From contig NZ_JBEUWX010000002.1 in assembly GCF_041770905.1 (NCBI RefSeq), positions 1,550,001 to 1,614,000 of the forward strand: DNA of 64,000 nucleotides, read 5' to 3'. A program made the translations under genes and the position numbers. Under the pieces are notes generated by a model. The model worked only from the letters and a program-made list of their open reading frames with translations. It did no database searches and was not told where the DNA came from. Positions 34,031-41,131 of this stretch are shown one piece after another. How positions within the stretch are numbered: position 1 is the first letter of the stretch; every line of letters starts with the position of its first letter. The stretch comes from Propionivibrio hellwigii. Lineage in GTDB: Bacteria > Pseudomonadota > Gammaproteobacteria > Burkholderiales > Rhodocyclaceae.

Positions 34031-35204
34031 TAATGTGACAAAACGTTTGCTACCCAAAAGCTCTGGTTTAACAAGAAAATCATAGACGGCTTGGCGACAT
34101 GTACTGGTCAGAAATATAGAACGCCTGCCCTAGGTCACTACAGTACGGGTTGATGTAGTCAGTACTCTTGGCCTTGCCGGGGGATACTCGGATCAAGTAC
34201 TCCACCACCAGCACCGTATTTGTGAACGTGCATTTGTGTCGCCAACCATTCCTCCACAACTACCACTACTTCCGCCACCAACTGTACGCCGCTGCAGAGC
34301 AACAAGATTACGGTTCGCACGGCCTGTAGCCTGAACTTGTGTCAATACGAAGCTTCCACACCCTTTCCCTGCATGGTTTGTAATCACCGAAGTTGCTAAG
34401 CTTTACCCGGTAAATGCGCCGGTCAATGGCGATCTTCACCTGACCGTCCTTCCTATCGCGCCAGTCCGCAAACACATCGCGGCCGCCATCGGCAAGGACC
34501 TTTCACTGCGCCGATCTTATCCCGACTGCGTTCCAGTACCGCCAGGCAACCTTTCCTGTCGGTAACATCGGTTGTCATGACCACAACGGCATGTAGAAAA
34601 CCCTGCGTGTCAACCGCGATATGTCGCTTGATGCCGCTAACTTTCTTGCCTGCATCGTAGCCTTTTTCCCCTGCGGCATCGGTGTTCTTCACGCTTTGCG
34701 CATCAACGATCAGCAAGGCGGTTTTTTTCATTGCCTCCCTGTTTGAGGCGCGCTGCGGCAACCTGATTTTTTAACGCTTCCTCAAGGAGGCTGATGCTAT
34801 TCTCGCGAGACCCGATCCCTCTCTGGAAGTAGGGACGGACCGTACGCCATTTGGGGAAATTGCCCGGCAAGGCGCGCCAGGCGCGGCCAGTGCGCTAAAG
34901 ATAAGGATGGCACAGACATCGCGTAAATCCACTCTGCCGTGCGCCTGCCGGCACTTTCCAGCAGTGAAGGAGGTGCTTAAATTGTGTGCGACGCATATCG
35001 CTCGGTCAGGCCTTTCTGTTCATGCCGATATTTTATGGAGATTATGAACATATTCTCAGGCATATCTAAACAGATACGCCGCCCATGTGTAATGTGTACC
35101 TTGGGCAGAAGAGTCAAAATGACTGACCGTTATATGTTTGGGATACGGGAAAAAGCGACTAATGCCGACCATTGGCTCCCTCTACTGAATCCTGACCCAT
35201 ATGT
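34031..35204. other. Right part of the inserted module, no intact gene
   Basis: 1.17 kb with only the broken IS5-type transposase (34390-34990). Left of it, 34031-34389 shows a short minus-strand frame rich in Gly/Ser that I cannot assign. Right of it, 34991-35204 has no supported feature. Confidence 0.5.
34390..34990 (-). pseudogene. Degraded IS5-family transposase
   Basis: The central part reads LIVDAQSVKNTDAAGEKGYD and then KRHIAVDTQGFLHAVVVM and DVTDRKG, the DDE core of IS5-type transposases (first catalytic Asp in VDAQSVK). Upstream, other frames give VDLRDVCAI and NFPKWRTVRPYF, which match the N-terminal region, so several frameshifts have occurred. The C-terminal third is not recognisable. 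No terminal inverted repeats could be defined. Confidence 0.75.
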
Positions 35205-35579
35205 TCAGTCGAGCAGCACGCACGCCCAAACCACCGCCGCATTGACGAGCGAGAACAATACGGCGGCGCTGCCCGCATCCTTGGCGCGCTTGGCGAGCGG
35301 ATGCCGTTCCAGGGAAATCCGGTCGATGGCGGCCTCGATCGCCGAATTGAGCAGTTCGACAATCAGAATGAGCAATACGCTGAAGATCATCAATCCGCGG
35401 CCGATACCGCCGACCGGTAGGAAAAAGCTCAAGGGGACGAGCACCGCGACGAGCAGTGCTTCCTGACGGAAAGCCGCTTCGCTGCGCCAGGCTTGGCGCA
35501 GGCCGTCGGCGGAATAGCGGCAGGCATTCCAGAGACGCTGAACACCGGATTTTCCTTTGAATGGGCTTTCTTCTGACAC
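35205..35579 (-). CDS. dgkA: Diacylglycerol kinase (prokaryotic, integral membrane)
   Basis: Phosphorylates diacylglycerol in the inner membrane, recycling lipid from membrane-derived modification. It has 124 residues from a GTG start at 35579, chosen for the AAAGGAAG ribosome site and normal family length. Motifs are FRQEALLVAVL, ELLNSAIEAAIDR (catalytic Glu region) and KDAGSAAVLFSLV, with three transmembrane helices. Its last 92 bp are duplicated at 31997-32088, and the inserted module abuts its stop codon. The gene remains intact, with only the final residue differing between copies (Asp here, Gly there). Confidence 0.92.
   Translation of the reverse strand: MSEESPFKGKSGVQRLWNACRYSADGLRQAWRSEAAFRQEALLVAVLVPLSFFLPVGGIGRGLMIFSVLLILIVELLNSAIEAAIDRISLERHPLAKRAKDAGSAAVLFSLVNAAVVWACVLLD
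35210..35301. repeat. 92-bp direct repeat, right copy (within dgkA)
   Basis: Right-hand copy of 31997-32088, coinciding with the last 30 codons of the intact dgkA gene. The two differ at only two positions. Confidence 0.92.
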
Positions 35580-35911
35580 GCGCTTCCTTTCAGCCGGATT
35601 GATGTGCGGAGAGCAACGACGACGCCATGACTCGCCATCGCTCCGATACACCTGATATGCCTGATACGCGCCCATTGTATCGCCAGACACCGCCGCTGCA
35701 GGCGGAAGCCCACGGGACGCTGGCAAACTACAACGGTTGCAACGGTTGCACATGCGGCAAAAAGGAGCAGCGGAGAAATTAACATGCCGGCAATGCCACG
35801 GAGAAAACCAGGTCTATCCCCATCAACGGACCCATCGTATAGCCTGCGCGCAGGCTCCGCTATACAATGACCGCACCTCTTTACCGACGGGGCGGGTTCG
35901 CCATAAATGTC
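35580..35911. promoter_or_regulatory. Divergent dgkA/rpiA intergenic region with 16-bp palindrome
   Basis: 332 bp. A perfect 16-bp palindrome AGCCTGCGCGCAGGCT (35841-35856) lies inside an outer pair GTATAG/CTATAC, 56 bp before the rpiA start. TATACAAT just after it resembles a -10 element for rpiA. A 9-bp tandem duplication CAACGGTTG sits at 35731-35748. Regulatory function is only a guess. Confidence 0.4.
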
Positions 35912-36571
35912 ATGGGACAGGATGATCTCAAACGGGCTGCCGCACGCGCAGCGCTTGATTACGTTGTAGCAGGGCGCATTGTCGGTGTCGGCACGGGATC
36001 GACGGCGCGCTGCTTCATTGATGCCCTGGCCGGCATCAAGGACAAAATCGCCGGCGCGGTTGCCAGTTCGGAAGATACCCGCCGCCGCCTCGAAGCCTAC
36101 GGCATCAAGGTCTATGACCTCAATGACATCGACGACCTGCCTGTCTACATCGACGGCGCCGATGAAATTACGCCACAACTGCACATGATCAAGGGCGGCG
36201 GCGGCGCATTGACGCGGGAAAAAATTATCGCTGCGGTCACCGCAAAATTCGTCTGCATCGTCGACAGCTCAAAATCCGTCGACACACTGGGCAGATTCCC
36301 GCTGCCGATTGAGGTCATTCCTATGGCGCGCGCGCAGGTTGCCCGCGAATTGATGCGCCTGGGCGGGCGTCCGACGCTGCGCGAAGGTTTTGTCACCGAC
36401 AACGGCAATATCATTCTCGACGTGCATGGCCTGCACATCGCTGACCCCGTCAGCCTGGAAACTGCGCTTGACCATATCGTCGGCATCGTCGCCAGCGGGC
36501 TGTTTGCGCGCCGCCCAGCCGATGTCTGCCTGATGGGCACCGACAAGGGTGTCGTCACCCTGGGCGGATAA
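35912..36571 (+). CDS. rpiA: Ribose-5-phosphate isomerase A
   Basis: Interconverts ribose 5-phosphate and ribulose 5-phosphate in the pentose phosphate pathway. 219 residues, the same length as E. coli RpiA. Phosphate loop VGVGTGSTARCFIDAL (about 25-40), catalytic DGADEI near residue 83 and KGGGGALTREKI with the catalytic Glu are all present. I use ATG 35912 rather than an in-frame ATG 45 bp upstream, because MGQDDLKRAAARAALDYV aligns with the family start. Confidence 0.95.
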   Translation: MGQDDLKRAAARAALDYVVAGRIVGVGTGSTARCFIDALAGIKDKIAGAVASSEDTRRRLEAYGIKVYDLNDIDDLPVYIDGADEITPQLHMIKGGGGALTREKIIAAVTAKFVCIVDSSKSVDTLGRFPLPIEVIPMARAQVARELMRLGGRPTLREGFVTDNGNIILDVHGLHIADPVSLETALDHIVGIVASGLFARRPADVCLMGTDKGVVTLGG

Positions 36572-36715
36572 AAACGCAAGGCGCCAAACAAACGCCGAAG
36601 CACGCGGCGGGCGGTGCGCCATCGGATGGTCTACAGGCAACACCCGCACGATTGGCGGCGTTCGGCCGCCGCTGCACTGCTGCACTACGACCGCCGCGCC
36701 GCCTGATCCGCCAGT

Positions 36716-36988
36716 TTATTGCTGCGGCGGCACGTATCCCTGCAATTTGTCCGCGCCTTCGCCGAAAAAGTGTTTTTCGAGCTGCTCGGCCAGGTACTTG
36801 CGGTGCGCGGCATTGGCCAGATTCAGGTGGTTTTCATTGATGATCATCGTCTGCATGCGCACCCACTGCTGCCACGCTTCCTGGGAAACATGCTCATAGA
36901 TACGCTTGCCGAGTTCCCCCGGATAAGGCGGCGCGGCCAGCCCTTCGGCCTCGCAGCCGAGTTTGACGCATTTCACCATTCTTGCCAT
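36716..36988 (-). CDS. yggX: Probable Fe(2+)-trafficking protein YggX
   Basis: Small cytoplasmic protein linked to protection of Fe-S clusters from oxidative damage. 90 residues. The N-terminal MVKCVKLG with its conserved Cys, LGKRIYEHVSQEAWQQWVRMQTM and the NEN motif in MIINENHLNL match the family, as does the C-terminal FFGEGADKLQGYVPP. Start at 36988 is chosen by family alignment. Confidence 0.95.
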   Translation of the reverse strand: MARMVKCVKLGCEAEGLAAPPYPGELGKRIYEHVSQEAWQQWVRMQTMIINENHLNLANAAHRKYLAEQLEKHFFGEGADKLQGYVPPQQ

Positions 36989-37115
36989 GAATCGCACTCC
37001 CTTGCATCAAAAATAAACCGACGGACAAAAAAGCCGTAAAGAAAGACCATGAAAAGGCCGTCAATCGGCAATGGCAGGATTGTAGCGCGCTGCTGGCCGC
37101 CAGAAACCACGCGGC

Positions 37116-38435
37116 CTACAGTGCCTTAGAAAAGACTTTGGAGCGGCGTTGCAGGTTGTACATCAGCCGTTTTTCCTCCGGCAGATCTTCGACCGACTGC
37201 TCAACGAAACCGCGTTCGCGGAACCAGTGCGAGGTGACTGTCGTCAGGACAAACAGGCGGCGGATACCCACGGCGCGCGCGCGCGCCTCAATGCGCCGGA
37301 GCAGTTTTTCGCCATACCCCCAGCGTCTAAAGTCCGGATGCACCGCCAGGCACGCCAGCTCGGCCTGATCGTCGCCATAGGGATAGAGTGCGGCAGAACC
37401 GACGATCATGCCGTCGTGCTCAACGACCGAAAAACGGGAAATCTCGCGTTCGAGCAGCTCGCGCGAGCGGCGCACAAGAATGCCGGCGTCTTCCATCGGT
37501 TCGATCAGGGCGATCAGGCCGCCGATATCGTCCGGCCGCGCATCGCGCAGGATTTCCAGCGACTCACGAGTGATGATGGTGCCCACACCGTCGCGCGAAA
37601 ACAGTTCGCGCAGCAGCGTGCCGTCTTCGGCATAACTGATCAGGTGCACGCGCCCGACCCCCGCCCGGCTGGCGCGCACGGCCGCCGGCAGATAACGGCG
37701 GACATCGGGCGAAAGCCAGTCGCCTTCTGCCATGACGCGCTCGGCCGCATCGACCGTCAGTTCATCAAGCAGCTCGCCCTGGCGATTCGTCACGCCCTGG
37801 CTGTCGGAAAGAAAAATCAGCTTGTCCGCGCCGATGGCAATGGCCGTCGCCTCTGCCACCTCCTCCATCGACAGATTGAAAATCTCACCCGTCGGACTCA
37901 CGCCGATCGGCGATACGGCAACGATATTGCCGATACGCAGCTGCGCCTTGATCCCTTCGGCATCGACCTTGCGCACGCTGCCGGCATACTGCATATCGAC
38001 GCCGTCGATCACGCCCAGCGGCTTGGCCACGAGGTAATTGCCGCCGATCACGCGCATCCGGCTGTTGGCCATCGGCGTATCCGGCAGTCCCTGCGAAAGC
38101 AAGGCCTCAATTTCCAGATAAACACTGCCGACGGCATCGATCACGCAATCGAGCGTCACGGCGTCAGTCACCCGGCAACCGTCGTGGAATTTCGATTCCA
38201 TGCCTTTCTCGCGCAGTTCCTCCTCGATCTGCGGGCGCGCGCCATGCACCAGCACCAGATGTACGCCCAGCGCCGCCAACAGATTCGCATCATAGGCCAG
38301 CGCCCGCGCAAACGGACCGGCGATTGCGCGGCCGCCAAAGGCGACGACAAACGTTTTGCCGCGAAACAGATTGATATAGGGCGCCACCGCGCGAAACAAC
38401 GAAACGAACTGAGCGTTTCCCGAATATTCGGTCAT
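37116..38435 (-). CDS. argA: Amino-acid N-acetyltransferase (N-acetylglutamate synthase)
   Basis: First step of arginine synthesis: acetylates glutamate with acetyl-CoA. It has 439 residues. The N-terminal amino-acid-kinase-like domain contains FVVAFGGRAIAGPFARAL and LVLVHGARPQIEEEL, which in this family binds arginine for feedback inhibition. The C-terminal GNAT domain has LACLAVHPDFRRWGYGEKLL and RLFVLTTVTSHWFRERGF. Domain order and length match classical ArgA. It has no operon partner. Confidence 0.95.
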   Translation of the reverse strand: MTEYSGNAQFVSLFRAVAPYINLFRGKTFVVAFGGRAIAGPFARALAYDANLLAALGVHLVLVHGARPQIEEELREKGMESKFHDGCRVTDAVTLDCVIDAVGSVYLEIEALLSQGLPDTPMANSRMRVIGGNYLVAKPLGVIDGVDMQYAGSVRKVDAEGIKAQLRIGNIVAVSPIGVSPTGEIFNLSMEEVAEATAIAIGADKLIFLSDSQGVTNRQGELLDELTVDAAERVMAEGDWLSPDVRRYLPAAVRASRAGVGRVHLISYAEDGTLLRELFSRDGVGTIITRESLEILRDARPDDIGGLIALIEPMEDAGILVRRSRELLEREISRFSVVEHDGMIVGSAALYPYGDDQAELACLAVHPDFRRWGYGEKLLRRIEARARAVGIRRLFVLTTVTSHWFRERGFVEQSVEDLPEEKRLMYNLQRRSKVFSKAL

Positions 38436-38890
38436 CGCATCACCACTCCTTGCCAGCCGGAAAAGCGGGCGCCGATGTACGTCGGCTTGCCAGCAAACTT
38501 CCGGTTAATTTTCTGATTCCAGACGCGCTTTGCAGCGCCTTCCCCGTCGATCACGAAGGCGGATAACACTCGCACCGACCCGAACCTTCTGCCGCCGCAA
38601 ACACCAGGCGAAATCCTGACGCACCGCCGGCCGGTGCGCAATAGTTTTGGCCAGCGCGCCGTCTGCCGCCGTCGCATTGCCGACACGCGCCGACACGGCA
38701 TGCCACGGCGCAGCCCCGGCGGAAAGCGGGAAAAGCAGCGGCATGCGCTGGGTATATGCTAGGTATATGCCGGGTACGCGCTGGAATTGAGCGGCATCCG
38801 TCCTGACGCCTTGTCAGCCACCGCCGCACACTCTACCGACCGCAAGCGGGGCATGCGCGGCGGCGTGCCTGTACAGCCATCAATCGCTCA
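38436..38890. other. Intergenic region between rsmE and argA, no clear gene
   Basis: 455 bp. A 79-codon minus-strand frame (38505-38744) opens with a signal-like stretch but has very biased, Arg-rich composition and no recognisable family or ribosome site, so I leave it out. A GGTATATGC-type element is repeated at about 38751-38772. The argA promoter is presumably at the left end. Confidence 0.45.
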
Positions 38891-39667
38891 TCAAGCGGCG
38901 CATCCCGAGGCCCAATCGCCCCATAGCGCCTGAATAGCAGCCACCGCCGCCATCCCAGCCGTTTCCGTACGCAGCACGCGCGGCCCGAGCCGAACGGCGC
39001 GGAAGCCGGCGTCGGCAGCCAAGGCCATCTCTTCCGCATCCAGCCCGCCTTCCGCACCGATCAGCAGATCGACGCACCTCCCCGGCGCAGGCGGCATCAA
39101 CGTCGACAAAGCCGCATCCGCAGCCGGCGACAGGCACAGGCGCAACGCAGGCAATTCCGCCGAGGCAGGCGACATGGGCCGCTGCGTCAGCCAGGCATCA
39201 AGATCAGTAATTTCCTCCACAACCGGCAAACGATTGCGGCCGCACTGCTCACACGCCGCCGCGACCACCGCGCGCCAATGCGCGACCCGGCGCGCGGCGC
39301 GTTCGCCGTCCAGGCGCAGCACGCTGCGATGCGAGCGCACCGGCACAATGCGCGCCACGCCCAGTTCGACCGCCTTCTGCACGGTAGCGTCCATTTTGTC
39401 GCCCGTTTGCAGCGCCTGGATCAAGGTCACCGGCAAATGCGATTCACGTTCGCAGTCGAGCCATGCCAGCACGTCGACGCAAACGCGCGCGCGCCCGGCA
39501 GAAACGATACGTCCCCGATATTCGCCGCCCCGGCCGTCAAACAGCGTCAGCGCATCTCCTTCGCGCAGACGCAGGACACGGCAGGCGTGACGGGCCTGCG
39601 CCTCAGGCAAATCAAGGGTCGTGCCGGGCCGCAGGGGTGCGGGGCAATAAAAACGGGGGGGCGTCAT
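38891..39667 (-). CDS. rsmE: 16S rRNA m3U1498 methyltransferase
   Basis: SPOUT-class methyltransferase acting on U1498 of 16S rRNA. 258 residues from ATG 39667 (MTPPRFYCP aligns with the family start; an upstream in-frame ATG would add 18 residues). The N-terminal PUA-like domain includes HACRVLRLREGDALTLFDG. The C-terminal trefoil knot shows LLIGAEGGLDAEEM and RLGPRVLRTETAGMAAVA, which bind SAM. Confidence 0.94.
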   Translation of the reverse strand: MTPPRFYCPAPLRPGTTLDLPEAQARHACRVLRLREGDALTLFDGRGGEYRGRIVSAGRARVCVDVLAWLDCERESHLPVTLIQALQTGDKMDATVQKAVELGVARIVPVRSHRSVLRLDGERAARRVAHWRAVVAAACEQCGRNRLPVVEEITDLDAWLTQRPMSPASAELPALRLCLSPAADAALSTLMPPAPGRCVDLLIGAEGGLDAEEMALAADAGFRAVRLGPRVLRTETAGMAAVAAIQALWGDWASGCAA

Positions 39668-39808
39668 GCCGACATTATAGGGAAGCCCGCGGATCGCCAG
39701 AAATGTGCTGCGAATCATCAATCAAGGCTTGGCAGTGTGCGGCAAGCTCTGGCATGATGGCAACGCGAAGAAACGAAACGACAACGAGAAAGACAGGAAG
39801 GAGATCAC

Positions 39809-40552
39809 ATGCATGCGTTGAAAGCCCTGGTCACGGGGCATTCGCGCGGTCTGGGCGCCGCGGTGGCCGAGGCGCTCCTGCAACGCGGCATTCCCGTGCT
39901 GGCCTGTGCGCGCCAAGAAAATACCGCGCTGGCGGCACGTTTTCCGGAGCTATTGCGCCAGCAGCGCATCGACCTGGCGGATACCGGCGCGCTGGCGGCA
40001 TGGCTCGACGGCGAGGCGCTCGACCTGTTCTGTGCCGATGCCAGCGCCCTGATTCTGATCAACAATGCCGGCGTGCTCGGCCCGGTCGGCTCGCTGGACA
40101 GCCAGAATCCCGCAGCCATCGGCCAGGCCGTCGCGCTGAATGTCGGCGCGCCGTTGATGCTTGCGGCGGCGCTGGCGCAGCGGCACGACGGAGAACTGCG
40201 CATTTTGCACATCTCCAGCGGCGCGGCGCGCTTCGCCTACCCCGGCTGGTCGATCTACGGCGCAACCAAGGCGGCGCTCGACCAGCACGCGCGCGCCGTT
40301 GCGGCGGGGAACCGCGACGACCGCCGCATTTGCAGCCTGGCGCCCGGCGTCATCGATACGGATATGCAGGCGGAAATTCGCGGCCTGTCCGAAACGAGTT
40401 TCCCCATGCTGAAAAAATTCCAGAAACTCAAACGCAACGGCCTGCTGACTCCGCCTGCCGAAGCCGCCGCCCGCATCGTCGATTATGTGCTCGACCCGGA
40501 ATTCGGCGCGCTCGCCACGGCCGATCTGCGCGAGCTGATCAGCGGCGAATAG
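39809..40552 (+). CDS. Short-chain dehydrogenase/reductase
   Basis: 247-residue Rossmann-fold oxidoreductase. The cofactor loop is VTGHSRGLGAAVAEALL (about residues 7-23), NNAGVLGPVG lies near 83, and the catalytic Tyr/Lys pair is YGATKAALDQHARA (YxxxK). Overall it resembles CsgA/YciK-like classical SDRs. Substrate cannot be inferred. The Arg after Ser in the first loop suggests NADP(H). It is a single gene, followed by the hairpin repeat array. Confidence 0.85.
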   Translation: MHALKALVTGHSRGLGAAVAEALLQRGIPVLACARQENTALAARFPELLRQQRIDLADTGALAAWLDGEALDLFCADASALILINNAGVLGPVGSLDSQNPAAIGQAVALNVGAPLMLAAALAQRHDGELRILHISSGAARFAYPGWSIYGATKAALDQHARAVAAGNRDDRRICSLAPGVIDTDMQAEIRGLSETSFPMLKKFQKLKRNGLLTPPAEAAARIVDYVLDPEFGALATADLRELISGE

Positions 40553-41131
40553 CCGACCCGCAGCGCCGGAGCAGGAAACCTCAGAAGAGCTGCCTGGAGC
40601 GCCTATATTTACGGATGTTTCCAAGGGGCGCCCTGAAGCCCTTGTAAACAGGGCGTTCCGGGAACCCTGCCCGGAAGTCCTTTATTCACACGGGTTTCAG
40701 AGGCGCCTACCCGCCAGCCCTTTATTTATAAGGATTCCAGAGGCATCTGACTGGAACTTCTTTATCCATGCTGGTTTCAGAAGGCTGGCCGGGCACGGTG
40801 TTCCAGTTTATGTTTTTTGATGCCCTGCGCCCCTCGTATTTAAAGGACTTCAGGGCATTTTATGTTTTCTGGCCTGTTTGCGTGGCTCTCAGCGCATCTT
40901 CTTTTTGCCTTCTGAGGCGCCCTGTTCACGCGGGCTTCAGAGGAGACGTTTGGAAACGCCCTATTGACGCGGGCTCCAAAGGCGTCTGCCGGCAGCGCAT
41001 CGGAACCCCGCCGATACACTGTGACACCCACACGGATACGCAGCGCGCGTTTCGTCAAATGCAGGGCTTGCCGTAAAATCCCCTCTACTTTCTTCCACTC
41101 GATTTCAGCCTGTCTTAGCGAGAAACTCATT
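40553..41131. other. glgP upstream region occupied by hairpin repeats
   Basis: 579 bp between the SDR gene and glgP. Repeats fill about 40590-40990; the rest has no supported gene. The glgP promoter presumably lies between 40990 and 41131. Confidence 0.5.
40590..40990. repeat. Array of degenerate ~40-bp hairpin repeats (locus 3)
   Basis: Eight to nine imperfect units of the family seen at 1-405, in the same orientation. The best hairpins are GCGCCCTG/CAGGGCGT (40628-40635 with 40649-40656) and ATGCCCTG/CAGGGCAT (40820-40827 with 40851-40858). A unit near 40950 has TTTGGA paired with TCCAAA where others have CTGGAA/TTCCAG-type arms. Loops are AT-rich (TTTATTTATA, CTTGTAAA). Such paired differences suggest the fold, not the exact sequence, is conserved. 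Confidence 0.78.

Larger units (their letters stand above)
32089..35209. mobile_element. 3.1-kb foreign module inserted at the 3' end of dgkA
   Basis: The segment between the two 92-bp repeats is clearly more AT-rich than its surroundings, especially 32.8-34.0 kb. It holds a 5'-truncated frameshifted gene, a short leader frame, a toxin-like amidase with immunity partner, and a degraded IS5-type transposase. The flanking duplication of a gene end resembles an attachment-site duplication, but no integrase is present. It may be the residue of a larger integrative element or an unequal recombination product. Confidence 0.55.

Noticed and set aside
37149..38516. Plus-strand frame of 455 codons opposite argA
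   Set aside because: Antisense shadow of argA with His/Arg/Gln-rich nonsense composition.
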